Made by a program: the position numbers and the translations under genes
Source: Piscinibacter sp. HJYY11
GTDB taxonomy: Bacteria; Pseudomonadota; Gammaproteobacteria; Burkholderiales; Burkholderiaceae_C
DNA length: 64,000 nucleotides
Direction of reading: 5' to 3'
Assembly (NCBI RefSeq): GCF_016735515.1
Contig: NZ_JAERQZ010000001.1
Span: forward strand, 806,001-870,000
The notes under the pieces: model-generated
The model's database searches: none
Told to the model about the DNA's origin: nothing
The model's input: the letters and a program-made list of their open reading frames with translations, nothing else
In this document: positions 45,061 through 54,622 of the stretch, piece after piece
Layout: each line of letters begins with the position of its first letter
Numbering within the stretch: position 1 is the stretch's first letter

Positions 45061-46325
45061 TGGCCGCTGCACGGCGGGTGGCCGTCGTCGGGGGCGGCTG
45101 GGCGGGTCTCGCGGCAGCGGTCGAAGCCACACGGCGCGGCCAGCACGTCGCGCTCTACGAGATGGCGCCTCAGCTTGGGGGCCGTGCGCGCGCCGTCGAC
45201 TTCGGCGATGCCCTGCTCGACAACGGCCAGCACATCCTGATCGGCGCGTATTCGCAGACCTTGTCGCTGATGCGATTCGTCGGCGTCGACCTCGACCAAG
45301 CGCTGCTGCGCACGCCGCTGAAGGTCACCTACCCCGATGGTGCCGGCCTGCAGCTGCAACCGGGGTCGCCACTCGTCACTTTCGCGGCCGCGGTGCTGCG
45401 CTACCCCGGGTGGGGTTGGCGGGAGAAGCGGGCGATGCTGACGGCCTCGACGGCGTGGGCCCTGAAGCGCTTTCGCTGCGATGCTTCGCTCACGGTGTCG
45501 CAGCTGACCGCCCGGCTTCCGCCCAAGGTGCGCGATGAGCTGCTGGACCCGCTGTGCGTGGCGGCGCTGAACACGCCGGCGCCTCAGGCCAGCGCCGCCG
45601 TCTTCCTGCGCGTGCTGAAGGATGCGCTCTTCTCCGGCCCCGGCTCGGCCGACCTGCTGCTGCCGCGACAGCGCCTCAGCGAGCTCTGGCCCGCGCCTGC
45701 GGCGCGCTGGCTCAAGGCATCCGGTGCGACGGTGCACCTGTCGAGGCGGGTCGAGCGTCTCGCGGCAGCTCAAGATGGCTGGCAACTCGATGGCGAGACC
45801 TTCGATGCCGTCGTGCTCGCCTGCACTGCCAATGAAGCCGCACGCTTGACGGCCACGATCGCCCCCACCTGGTCGGCACAAGCCGCCGAGTTGCGCTACG
45901 AGCCCATCGTCACGGTCTACGCGCAGCAATCTGCCCCGCAACGACTGCCACAACCGATGATGGCGCTGCGCAGCGACGACGGGCATCCCGCGCAATTCGC
46001 CTTCGATCTCGGCGCGCTGGGGGGGCCGGCTGGGGTCATCGCCCTCGTGGTCAGCGGTGCGGCCGAGTGGGTCGCGCGCGGGATGAGTGCCGTCGAAGAG
46101 GCCACCTTGCGGCAAGCGCATGCCGCTTTCGGTGGGCCACCCCTGCAGCGGCTGCGCACCACCACGGAAAAGCGCGCGACCTTCCTCTGCACGCCCGGGC
46201 TGCGCCGGCCGGCCCAGCACATTGCAGCAGGGCTGCTCGCCGCCGGCGACTACGTCGAGGGCCCCTACCCGGCCACGCTCGAAGGCGCCACCCGCTCGGG
46301 GCGCGCTGCCGGCATGGTCGTCTGA
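45060..46325 (+). CDS. hpnE: Hydroxysqualene dehydroxylase HpnE (FAD-dependent)
   Basis: 421 residues of the amine-oxidase/phytoene-desaturase fold. The FAD-binding GGGWAGLAAAVEA glycine motif is at the N-terminus, and QLGGRARAVDFGDALLDNGQ is the typical next block. The C-terminal FAD contact is GLLAAGDYVEGPYPATLEGA. It reduces hydroxysqualene to squalene. No squalene-hopene cyclase gene is in the window, so the fate of squalene must be decided elsewhere; hopanoids are the usual product in this group. Confidence 0.93.
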   Translation: MAAARRVAVVGGGWAGLAAAVEATRRGQHVALYEMAPQLGGRARAVDFGDALLDNGQHILIGAYSQTLSLMRFVGVDLDQALLRTPLKVTYPDGAGLQLQPGSPLVTFAAAVLRYPGWGWREKRAMLTASTAWALKRFRCDASLTVSQLTARLPPKVRDELLDPLCVAALNTPAPQASAAVFLRVLKDALFSGPGSADLLLPRQRLSELWPAPAARWLKASGATVHLSRRVERLAAAQDGWQLDGETFDAVVLACTANEAARLTATIAPTWSAQAAELRYEPIVTVYAQQSAPQRLPQPMMALRSDDGHPAQFAFDLGALGGPAGVIALVVSGAAEWVARGMSAVEEATLRQAHAAFGGPPLQRLRTTTEKRATFLCTPGLRRPAQHIAAGLLAAGDYVEGPYPATLEGATRSGRAAGMVV

Positions 46326-46369
46326 TTTTCGCGATGCAAAACGAGCATGAATCGGGGGAGAATGCCCGC

Positions 46370-47137
46370 ATGAAAAGCAAAGAGGATCAAAAACCGGCGA
46401 TCCAGGTGTTGGAACGCATGTTTGCCCTGCTGGACCTGCTGGCCTCGCACCAGGACCCGGTCTCCTTGAAACTCATCAGCGAGCAGACCGGCCTCCACCC
46501 CTCCACCGCCCACCGAATCCTGAACGATCTGACCGTCGGCCGCTATGTCGACCGTCCCGAGGCAGGGAGCTACCGCCTCGGCATGCGCCTGCTGGAGCTG
46601 GGCAACCTCGTGAAGGCTCGACTCGACGTGCGCGACGCCGCCCTCGGCCCCATGCGTGAGCTGCACAAGCTGACGCACCAGCCGGTGAACCTGTCGGTGC
46701 GACAGGGCGATGAGATCGTCTACATCGAGCGCACCTACAGCGAACGCTCGGGCATGCAGGTGGTCCGCGCGGTCGGCGGCCGTGCCCCGCTGCATCTCAC
46801 CTCTGTCGGCAAGCTCTTCCTCGCGCACGACGACCCGCAGCGGGTGCGTGCCTATGCCACGCGCACCGGCCTGGCCGGCCACACGCGCAACAGCATCACC
46901 GACGTCAACAACCTGGAGCGCGAGCTCTCCAAGGTGCTGCAATACGGCACCGCGCGCGACGATGAAGAGCTGGAGCTGGGCGTGCGCTGCATGGCCGCCG
47001 GCATCCTGGATGACCAGGGCAAGCTCGTGGCGGGCCTGTCGATCTCGGCGCCCGCCGACCGGTTGGAAGAGGCCTGGCTGGAGAGATTGAAGTCCACTGC
47101 CCTGCAGATCTCTTCGGCACTCGGGCACCGCGCCTGA
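46370..47137 (+). CDS. IclR-family transcriptional regulator
   Basis: 255 residues. N-terminal winged helix-turn-helix at about 10-75 (IQVLERMFALLDLLASHQDP; SEQTGLHPSTAHRILNDLTV) and the IclR effector-binding domain (about 85-250; PLHLTSVGKLFLAHDD, CMAAGILDDQGKLVAGLSIS). Start at 46370 is supported by GGGGGAG nine bases upstream; an in-frame ATG at 46334 lacks that. Regulated genes and effector are unknown; it may simply follow hpnE by chance. It ends at a strong bidirectional terminator. Confidence 0.92.
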   Translation: MKSKEDQKPAIQVLERMFALLDLLASHQDPVSLKLISEQTGLHPSTAHRILNDLTVGRYVDRPEAGSYRLGMRLLELGNLVKARLDVRDAALGPMRELHKLTHQPVNLSVRQGDEIVYIERTYSERSGMQVVRAVGGRAPLHLTSVGKLFLAHDDPQRVRAYATRTGLAGHTRNSITDVNNLERELSKVLQYGTARDDEELELGVRCMAAGILDDQGKLVAGLSISAPADRLEEAWLERLKSTALQISSALGHRA

Positions 47138-47150
47138 TCGATGCCCCAAA

Positions 47151-47181
47151 GCAAAGGGCCTGGCAGTGCCAGGCCCTTTGC
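47151..47181. terminator. Bidirectional intrinsic terminator
   Basis: A nearly perfect 15-bp inverted repeat, GCAAAGGGCCTGGCA (47151-47165) and its complement (47167-47181), with a tight loop. It serves the convergent IclR gene (plus) and the peptidase gene (minus). Confidence 0.85.
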
Positions 47182-47199
47182 GTTTGAACGGGGCGGAAC

Positions 47200-48369
47200 T
47201 CAGGAGGTGAGCTTCGGCATTTCCATGATCTCGCGGGCCTTCTCTTCCGCGGCCTCGGGCAGCACGACAGCCGCAGGGGCCACCACCGGCGCAGCGGGCA
47301 GCAGCGGAGCGATCGGTGGCACGATCGAAGGCACCAGGGCAGGGGCACGCACGGGCGTCGGAGCGGCCGCGCTGATGTGCTCGTTGACCCACTTGCGCAC
47401 GCGCTCGGCATCGCCGATGCGCGAATACTTGCCGGCCGAATCAAGGAACACCATGATCAGCTGGCGGCCGGCCAGCTTCGCCTGCATCACCAGGCAACGA
47501 CCGGCTTCGGAGATGTAGCCCGTCTTCTGCAGGCCGATCTCCCACTCGGGGTCACGCACCAGGCCATTGGTGTTGCGGAACTGCAGGTGGCGCTGGCCGA
47601 CGGCCACCTGGTGCTCAGGCGACACCGACAGTTCGCGGATCACGGGGTAGCGGTAGGCCGCCTTGACCAAGGTCGCGAGGTCACGGGCGCTCGACTGGTT
47701 GCGGCTGGACAGGCCGGTCGGCTCCACATAGCGCGTGGCCGGCATGCCGAGCTCGATGGCCTTGCGGTTCATGGCCGCGACGAACGCGTCGAGCCCGCCG
47801 GGGTAGTGGCGGCCCAGGGCGTGGGCGGCGCGGTTCTCGGAAGACATCAGCGCGAGATGCATCATCTCGCCGCGCGTCAGCTGCGTGCCGACCTTCAGGC
47901 GCGAGTGGCTGCCCTTCTCGGTGTCGACGTCGTCCTGCGAGATCGTCAGCACCTCGTCCATCGGCAGGCGGGCCTCGGCCACCACCAGCGCGGTCATCAG
48001 CTTGGTCAGCGACGCGATGGGCAACACGGCCTGCGGGTTCTTGCTGAAGAGGACCTCATTGGTGTCCTGGTCCATCACCAGGGCCACGCTGGACTTCAGG
48101 TCGAGCGGGTCTTCCGCCGAGTGCAGGCCATAGATCTGGCCGAACGAAGGACGGGCAGGAACGACCACACGGTGGCGCAGGCTGGTGCGCTTGACGTTGG
48201 CGCGCACCACCACGGTCTTGGACTTGATCGGAGCCTTGGAAACCGCCACGGCGCGCTTCTTGGCAGGCTTGGCTGCCGCGCCCGCTGACAGGGGCACAGC
48301 GGCGGCAATCACCACGGCAATCAGGCCACGCAGCAGAGACGACGCCGATCTGGAAGTGAAACGCACCAC
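47200..48369 (-). CDS. pbpG: D-alanyl-D-alanine endopeptidase (PbpG/PBP7-like)
   Basis: About 389 residues. Signal peptide (RFTSRSASSLLRGLIAVVIA and following), basic linker, then the serine-peptidase S11 domain with SLTK (Ser120, Lys123), SEN (177-179) and KTG (282-284). A C-terminal Pro/Ala-rich tail of about 60 residues follows. It cleaves peptidoglycan cross-links in the periplasm. The start is a GTG at 48369 with AAAGGG nine bases upstream. Another GTG at 48411 has GAGG upstream but falls at the T-run of a terminator (48415-48443), so it is less likely. Confidence 0.88.
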   Translation of the reverse strand: MVRFTSRSASSLLRGLIAVVIAAAVPLSAGAAAKPAKKRAVAVSKAPIKSKTVVVRANVKRTSLRHRVVVPARPSFGQIYGLHSAEDPLDLKSSVALVMDQDTNEVLFSKNPQAVLPIASLTKLMTALVVAEARLPMDEVLTISQDDVDTEKGSHSRLKVGTQLTRGEMMHLALMSSENRAAHALGRHYPGGLDAFVAAMNRKAIELGMPATRYVEPTGLSSRNQSSARDLATLVKAAYRYPVIRELSVSPEHQVAVGQRHLQFRNTNGLVRDPEWEIGLQKTGYISEAGRCLVMQAKLAGRQLIMVFLDSAGKYSRIGDAERVRKWVNEHISAAAPTPVRAPALVPSIVPPIAPLLPAAPVVAPAAVVLPEAAEEKAREIMEMPKLTS

Positions 48370-48414
48370 GACAACTACCCTTTCACGCTCGGTCGCCCGA
48401 GTGTAGGCCACCAG

Positions 48415-48443
48415 AAAAAACCTCGCAAGATCAAAAACTTGCG
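48415..48443. terminator. Intrinsic terminator between leuA and pbpG
   Basis: CGCAAG (48424-48429) pairs with CTTGCG (48438-48443) around an 8-base A-rich loop. On the minus strand AGG-TTTTTT follows; on the plus strand CG-TTTTT follows. The stem is short (6 bp), so the strength is uncertain. Confidence 0.6.
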
Positions 48444-48492
48444 CGTTTTTCCTAAAGTCGGCCTCTAGGTGTTGTCAGGTGTGTGACATTTA

Positions 48493-50034
48493 TCACCCCT
48501 GCGCCGCAACGCGCTCGTTCTTGCTGTGCAGCTTGTTCAAGGCCGAGAGATAGGCCTTGGCCGACGCGACGACGATGTCAGGATCAGACCCCACACCGTT
48601 GACGACGCGCCCGCCGTGTTGAAGCCGCACAGTGACCTCGCCCTGGGATTCTGTGCTGCCCGAGGTGATGGCATTCACCGAATAAAGGAGCATTTCTGCC
48701 CCGCTTTTCACCTGCGTCTCGATCGCCTTGAGGCTGGCGTCGACCGGGCCGTTGCCGTCGCTCTCGGCGTGCAGTTCCTGGTCACCCGCCGCGAAGGCAA
48801 CCTTCGCGTGCGGCCGTTCGCCTGTCTCGGAGCGCTGCGACAGCGCGAGCAGGCGGTAGTGCTCGTGCTCGGCGGTCACCGACTCGTCCATCACGAGCGC
48901 GAGGATGTCCTCGTCGAAGATGTCACTCTTGCGGTCGGCCAGCTCCTTGAACTTGGCGAAGGCTGCATTGATCTCGGCTTCGGACTCCATCTCGATGCCC
49001 AGCTCGTGCAGGCGCTGCTTGAAGGCGTTCCGACCCGAGAGCTTGCCCAGCACGATCTTGTTGGCCGTCCAGCCCACGTCTTCGGCGCGCATGATCTCGT
49101 AGGTGTCGCGCGCCTTGAGCACGCCGTCCTGGTGGATGCCGGAGGCGTGCGCGAAGGCGTTGGCGCCGACCACGGCCTTGTTGGGCTGCACGACGAAGCC
49201 GGTGGTCTGCGAGACCAGGCGTGAGGCGGCAACGATCTGCGAGGTGTCGATGTCGAGTGAAAGGCCGAAGTAGTCTTTCCGCGTGCGCACCGACATAACG
49301 ACCTCTTCCAGCGCGCAGTTGCCGGCACGCTCACCCAGGCCGTTGATCGTGCACTCGATCTGGCGTGCGCCGCCGATCTTCACCCCCGCCAGCGAGTTGG
49401 CCACCGCCATGCCCAGGTCGTTGTGGCAGTGCACTGACCAGATCGCCCTGTCGGAATTGGGGATGCGCTTGCGCAGGTCGAGGATGAAGTTGCCGTAGAG
49501 CTCGGGGATCGCATAGCCCACGGTGTCGGGGATGTTGATAGTGGTCGCGCCGGCGTCGATCACGGCTTCGAGGACGCGACAGAGGAAGTCGGGGTCGGAG
49601 CGGTAGCCGTCTTCGGGCGAGAACTCCACGTCTTCCGACAGATTGCGCGCGAAGCGCGTCGACAGTCGCGCCTGTTCGAACACCTGGTCGGGCGTCATGC
49701 GCAGCTTCTTCTCCATGTGCAGCGCGCTCGTCGCGAGGAAGAGATGGATGCGCGTCGAGTTGCCGCCCTTCAGCGCCTCGGCGGCACGCGAGATGTCACG
49801 GTCATTGGCGCGGGCCAGCGAGCAGACGGTGCTGTCCTTGATCGCCTGCGCGATCGCGCGCACGGCCTCGAAGTCGCCGTTGGACGAAGCGGCGAAACCC
49901 GCTTCGATCACGTTGACCTTCAGCCGCTCGAGCTGACGCGCGATGCGCAGCTTCTCGTCCTTGGTCATCGAGGCCCCAGGCGACTGTTCGCCATCGCGTA
50001 AGGTGGTGTCGAAGATGATGAGTTTGTCGGTCAT
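48493..50034 (-). CDS. leuA: 2-isopropylmalate synthase, LeuA type 1
   Basis: 513 residues, the length of the E. coli-type enzyme. It condenses 2-oxoisovalerate with acetyl-CoA, the first step of leucine synthesis. Catalytic domain: [16 protein letters not shown], the metal-binding HCHNDLG, and [16 protein letters not shown]-terminal regulatory domain for leucine feedback is present (about 390-510). Start at 50034 because homology begins there. It lies 34 bases downstream of a second, longer leuA on the same strand with no terminator between, so both are probably made from one message. Confidence 0.95.
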   Translation of the reverse strand: MTDKLIIFDTTLRDGEQSPGASMTKDEKLRIARQLERLKVNVIEAGFAASSNGDFEAVRAIAQAIKDSTVCSLARANDRDISRAAEALKGGNSTRIHLFLATSALHMEKKLRMTPDQVFEQARLSTRFARNLSEDVEFSPEDGYRSDPDFLCRVLEAVIDAGATTINIPDTVGYAIPELYGNFILDLRKRIPNSDRAIWSVHCHNDLGMAVANSLAGVKIGGARQIECTINGLGERAGNCALEEVVMSVRTRKDYFGLSLDIDTSQIVAASRLVSQTTGFVVQPNKAVVGANAFAHASGIHQDGVLKARDTYEIMRAEDVGWTANKIVLGKLSGRNAFKQRLHELGIEMESEAEINAAFAKFKELADRKSDIFDEDILALVMDESVTAEHEHYRLLALSQRSETGERPHAKVAFAAGDQELHAESDGNGPVDASLKAIETQVKSGAEMLLYSVNAITSGSTESQGEVTVRLQHGGRVVNGVGSDPDIVVASAKAYLSALNKLHSKNERVAAQG

Positions 50035-50068
50035 GGGGTGCTCCTCGTGAACTGTGTTTACCGCGATG

Positions 50069-51766
50069 TTAGGCGAGCGCGGCCTGGGCGAACTGCAACT
50101 TGCCTTGCCGACGGGCACGGTGCAGGCCCGAGGTGATGGCCTTCAGCGATGCCGAGACGATGTTGGCGTCGATGCCCACGCCGAAGAGCGTGAGGCTGTC
50201 ACCGACACGCAGCTCCAGGTAGGCCACGGCCTTGGCATCGGCACCACTGCCGATCGAGTGCTCGTGGTAGTCGAGCACGCGCACCTTGCTCGCCAGCTGG
50301 CGGTTCACGCCCTCGACGAAGGCTTCGATCGGCCCGGTGCCCTGCCCTTCGACCTTGAGGCCTCGGCCATCGACGTAGACGCTGGTCGAAAGCTTCACCT
50401 GCCCGTCGGCAACCGGCGAGATAGACGCGTGAACGACCTGCGCATCCCAGGCACCCGCAGCGCTGTACTCGCGCTGGAAGATGTTCCACAGTTCGGCGGC
50501 TGTCTGCTCTTTGCCGGTATCGTCCATCACGGCCTGCACGACCTGGCTGAACTCGATCTGCAGGCGGCGCGGCAGCTCGAGGCCGTATTCGTTTTCGAGC
50601 AGATACGAGATGCCGCCCTTGCCCGACTGGCTGTTCACGCGAATCACCGCGTCGTAGCTGCGGCCGAGGTCCTTGGGGTCGATCGGCAGGTAAGGCATGT
50701 TCCAGACATTGCCCTCCTTGCGCGCGGCGAAGGCCTTCTTGATCGCGTCCTGGTGCGAGCCGGAGAACGAGGTGTAGACCAGGTCGCCCACGTACGGATG
50801 GCGCGGGTGCACCGGAAGCTGGTTGCAGTGCTCGACGCAGCGGCGCACTTCGTCGATGTCGGAGAAGTCGAGGTTCGGCGACACCCCTTGCGTGTAGAGG
50901 TTCAAAGCGATATTCACCAGGTCGCAGTTGCCGGTGCGCTCGCCATTGCCGAAGAGGCAACCTTCGATGCGGTCGGCACCCGCCATCAACGCGAATTCAC
51001 CGGTCGCCGTGCCCGTGCCGCGGTCGTTGTGCGGGTGGACGGACAGCACGATGCAGTCACGACGGGCCAGATGGCGGTGCATCCACTCGACCATGTCTGC
51101 GAAGATGTTCGGTGTCGAACGCTCGATGGTCGTCGGCAGGTTGATGATGCACTTGCGCTCCGGCGTCGGCTGCCACACCTCGGTGACGGCATCGACGATG
51201 CGCTTGGCGAAAACGAGTTCGGTGTCGGAGAAGGTCTCGGGCGAGTACTCGAAGCGCCAGTCGGTCTCGGATTGCTCCGCAGCGAGCCGGTTCATCAACT
51301 GCGCATGCTCCACGGCCAGCGCGACCACGCCATCCTGGTCGAGGCCGAGCACCACGTCGCGCATCACCGGTGCGGTGGCGTTGTAGAGGTGCACGATGGC
51401 GCGCTTCGCGCCCTTGAGCGACTCGAAGGTGCGGCGAATCAACGGCTCGCGCGCCTGCGTCAACACCTGGATCGTCACGTCGTCCGGCACCAGGTCCTGC
51501 TCGATCAGCATCCGTACGAAGTCGAACTCCGTCTGGGACGCGGATGGGAAGCCGACCTCGATCTCCTTGAAGCCGATGCGCAACAGCATCTCGAACATGC
51601 GCAGCTTGCGCGACACGTCCATCGGCTCGATCAGCGCCTGGTTGCCGTCGCGCAGATCGGTGCTGAGCCAGATCGGTGCTTCGGTGAGCACGGCATCCGG
51701 CCAGGTGCGGTCACGCAGGCCGATGGGTGCAAACGGTCGGTACTTCTGCTGCGGTTGCTTCAACAT
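50069..51766 (-). CDS. leuA: 2-isopropylmalate synthase, long (type 2) form
   Basis: 565 residues, the actinobacterial/plant-like long form: [20 protein letters not shown] at the start, [20 protein letters not shown] in the active site, HPHNDRGTG for metal binding, and a C-terminal LeuA dimer/allosteric domain. Same reaction as the downstream type 1 enzyme. The ATG at 51766 is preferred because AGGGG lies 6 bases upstream; the ATG two codons earlier (51772) would touch that sequence. The 190-base region upstream holds a leucine leader peptide and alternative hairpins, so attenuation by leucine supply is likely. Confidence 0.93.
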   Translation of the reverse strand: MLKQPQQKYRPFAPIGLRDRTWPDAVLTEAPIWLSTDLRDGNQALIEPMDVSRKLRMFEMLLRIGFKEIEVGFPSASQTEFDFVRMLIEQDLVPDDVTIQVLTQAREPLIRRTFESLKGAKRAIVHLYNATAPVMRDVVLGLDQDGVVALAVEHAQLMNRLAAEQSETDWRFEYSPETFSDTELVFAKRIVDAVTEVWQPTPERKCIINLPTTIERSTPNIFADMVEWMHRHLARRDCIVLSVHPHNDRGTGTATGEFALMAGADRIEGCLFGNGERTGNCDLVNIALNLYTQGVSPNLDFSDIDEVRRCVEHCNQLPVHPRHPYVGDLVYTSFSGSHQDAIKKAFAARKEGNVWNMPYLPIDPKDLGRSYDAVIRVNSQSGKGGISYLLENEYGLELPRRLQIEFSQVVQAVMDDTGKEQTAAELWNIFQREYSAAGAWDAQVVHASISPVADGQVKLSTSVYVDGRGLKVEGQGTGPIEAFVEGVNRQLASKVRVLDYHEHSIGSGADAKAVAYLELRVGDSLTLFGVGIDANIVSASLKAITSGLHRARRQGKLQFAQAALA

Positions 51767-51792
51767 GGTCATCCCCTGAAGAGAGTTGAACG

Positions 51793-51847
51793 GCAACCAG
51801 CAAACCCAAATGCAAAACGGCCCGATGCTGGTTGCAAACGGGCCGTT
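51793..51847 (-). promoter_or_regulatory. Attenuator with mutually exclusive hairpins upstream of leuA
   Basis: On the minus strand in order: arm A AACGGCCCG (51847-51839), arm B GCAACCAGCA (51835-51826), arm C CGGGCCGTT (51824-51816), arm D TGCTGGTTGC (51802-51793). A pairs with C (9 bp; followed by TTGCATTT, a terminator candidate), and B pairs with D (10 bp). The pairs interleave, so both cannot form as simple hairpins. In addition ACGGGC in the end of the leader reading frame (51887-51882) can pair with GCCCGT of arm A (51843-51838), which would block A:C when the ribosome stalls upstream. The T-run is weak, so termination strength is unsure. Confidence 0.75.
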
Positions 51848-51874
51848 GAGAACGAAAACGATGGACGTGAACGA

Positions 51875-51931
51875 TCAGCGAGCCCGTGGCACCTCTAGTA
51901 GAACTAGCGCGAGGGAGATCGAAAACGTCAT
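51875..51931 (-). CDS. Leucine-rich leader peptide (leuL-like)
   Basis: 18 codons: MTFSISLALVLLEVPRAR. Leucine is encoded by CTC, CTA, CTA, CTA, and Val and Ile add further branched-chain codons. CTA is a rare codon in this GC-rich genome, and rare CUA is also used in the E. coli leu leader. Stop at 51875-51877 lies 27 bases before the attenuator's first arm. No ribosome-binding site is visible. A TATATT hexamer (minus strand, 51944-51939) ends 7 bases before the ATG, which would give a leaderless message; the other option is read-through from pssA, whose stop is 25 bases upstream. Too short for normal gene callers. Confidence 0.75.
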   Translation of the reverse strand: MTFSISLALVLLEVPRAR

Positions 51932-51956
51932 GCCGGCGAATATATCAGCGTTTTCT

Positions 51957-52790
51957 TCAGCGGTGCAGGCCTTCTTCGTCGGGCTCGTCCATCGAGGTGG
52001 CAATAACGCTCACCGGACGGCCTTTCATGCGCTTCCATGCATAGACCCCATAGCCGGACAAGCCATAGATCACGAACAGGCCGAACAACACCAACGGTGG
52101 ATGCAAGGTGATGAAGGCAATGCCCAGTGCAATGGCCACGATGACGATGAAGGGCACCGAGCGTTTGAAGCTCACGTCCTTGAAGCTGTAGAACGGGACG
52201 TTCGTGACCATCGTGAGACCGGCATAGAGGGCGAAGCCGAACGCCGTCCAACGCAGCCAGTCGCCGGTCAGCGCCACCTTGAAGCCCGAGTCGTCCATCA
52301 ACCAGATGAAGCCCATGACGAGGGCTGCGGCTGCGGGGCTGGGCAGTCCTTGAAAGAAGCGTTTGTCGACGACACCCAGGTTGGTGTTGAAGCGGGCCAG
52401 GCGCAACGCGGCGCATGAGCAATAGACAAAAGCCGCGATCCAGCCCAGCTTGCCCAGGCCCTTCAGCGCCCATTCGTAGACGATGAGCGCAGGCGCCGCA
52501 CCGAACGAGACCATGTCGGACAGGCTGTCCATCTGCTCGCCGAAGGTGCTCTGCGTGTTGGTCATGCGGGCGACGCGGCCATCGAGGCTGTCGAGCACCA
52601 TCGCGCAGAAGATGCCGATGGCCGCTTGCTCGAAGCGGCCGTTCATCGCCATCACGATGCCGTAGAAGCCGCCAAAGAGCGCAGCCAGCGTGAACAGGTT
52701 TGGCAGGATGTAGATGCCCTTGCGGCGCGGGCGCGCAGGCGCTTCGTCTGCGTCGGCCACGGGTTGCACGCCGTCATGCATGTCGTTCAT
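51957..52790 (-). CDS. pssA: CDP-diacylglycerol-serine O-phosphatidyltransferase
   Basis: 277 residues from the ATG at 52790 (an ATG at 52781 is also possible). The CDP-alcohol phosphotransferase signature is complete: DSLDGRVARMTNTQSTFGEQMDSLSD (positions of the D-G-x2-A-R and G-x3-D-x3-D residues all kept). Six to eight membrane segments follow. It makes phosphatidylserine, the precursor of phosphatidylethanolamine. A terminator after ilvC separates it from the ilv operon, so it has its own promoter. Its end lies 25 bases before the leu leader peptide. Confidence 0.94.
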   Translation of the reverse strand: MNDMHDGVQPVADADEAPARPRRKGIYILPNLFTLAALFGGFYGIVMAMNGRFEQAAIGIFCAMVLDSLDGRVARMTNTQSTFGEQMDSLSDMVSFGAAPALIVYEWALKGLGKLGWIAAFVYCSCAALRLARFNTNLGVVDKRFFQGLPSPAAAALVMGFIWLMDDSGFKVALTGDWLRWTAFGFALYAGLTMVTNVPFYSFKDVSFKRSVPFIVIVAIALGIAFITLHPPLVLFGLFVIYGLSGYGVYAWKRMKGRPVSVIATSMDEPDEEGLHR

Positions 52791-52845
52791 CTGCGTCAGT
52801 GAGAGTGGCGAAAACCAAGGCAAGGAGGATACAGCAGCCCCCAGC

Positions 52846-52875
52846 AAAAACGCCGCAAGGTTTTCCTTGCGGCGT
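52846..52875 (-). terminator. Intrinsic terminator of ilvIHC
   Basis: An 11-bp perfect stem: ACGCCGCAAGG (52850-52860) with CCTTGCGGCGT (52865-52875), loop of four bases, followed on the minus strand by TTTTTGC. It lies 23 bases after the ilvC stop. Confidence 0.92.
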
Positions 52876-52898
52876 CTCGTGCGGGCAGGCTCGACCGA

Positions 52899-53942
<1,044 letters not shown>

Positions 53943-53976
53943 TCAAAGCGGGTTTCGGGGATTTTCGGTGAGGGAC

Positions 53977-54468
53977 TCACGCGCGCAGGATGCGCTCGCC
54001 GCGCCCGATCCCGCTGGTGCCGGTGCGCACGGTTTCCAGAATGGCGGTGCGGTCCAGGGCTTCGATGAAGGCATCGAGCTTGGACGCATCGCCCGTCAGT
54101 TCAATGGTGTAGCTCTTCTCGGTGACGTCGATGATGCGGCCGCGGAAGATGTCGGCCATGCGTTTCATCTCCTCGCGTTCCTTGCCGACGGCGCGCACCT
54201 TGATGAGCATCAGCTCGCGCTCGGTGTAGGCACCTTCGGTCAGGTCGACGACCTTCACCACTTCGATCAGGCGGTTGAGGTGCTTGGTGATCTGCTCGAT
54301 CACGTCGTCGGACCCGGTGGTCACGATGGTCATGCGCGAGAGCGACGGGTCTTCCGTCGGCGCGACCGTGAGGCTTTCGATGTTGTAGCCGCGGGCCGAG
54401 AACAGCGCGACCACGCGCGACAAGGCTCCTGGTTCGTTTTCCAGCAGCAGGGCAATGATGTGTTTCAT
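53977..54468 (-). CDS. ilvH: Acetolactate synthase small (regulatory) subunit
   Basis: 163 residues. N-terminal ACT domain: MKHIIALLLENEPGALSRVV, with the valine-binding region FSARGYNIESLTV; second half is the small-subunit C-terminal domain. It gives valine feedback to IlvI. The frame is open for another 113 codons upstream, but those are the wrong frame of ilvI and the intergenic gap; homology starts at the ATG at 54468. There are 154 bases between ilvI and ilvH with only a small hairpin (around 54493-54511). Confidence 0.96.
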   Translation of the reverse strand: MKHIIALLLENEPGALSRVVALFSARGYNIESLTVAPTEDPSLSRMTIVTTGSDDVIEQITKHLNRLIEVVKVVDLTEGAYTERELMLIKVRAVGKEREEMKRMADIFRGRIIDVTEKSYTIELTGDASKLDAFIEALDRTAILETVRTGTSGIGRGERILRA

Positions 54469-54622
54469 GGTGTGTAGCGCGCTCTTCAGGACATGGGCGG
54501 TAACCCATGGCCCTTGGCCACGCTGTCCGTGAGTGAAGTTGAATTGGCCGAAGGCGTTCGGCGCGTCTCCCAGGCGGTCGGGTGGGCGCGGTAACGCACC
54601 ACCCCTGGCTGGGTTCAGCGCT

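Noticed and set aside
48482..48497. CRP-like site TGTGA-CATTTA-TCACC at the end of leuA
   Set aside because: One mismatch from the consensus, but it overlaps the leuA stop codon and lies more than 100 bases before pbpG, behind a terminator; chance is as likely.
50054..51898. 614-codon open frame opposite the long leuA
   Set aside because: Shadow of leuA; it also runs through the leader and attenuator region, which has a better explanation.
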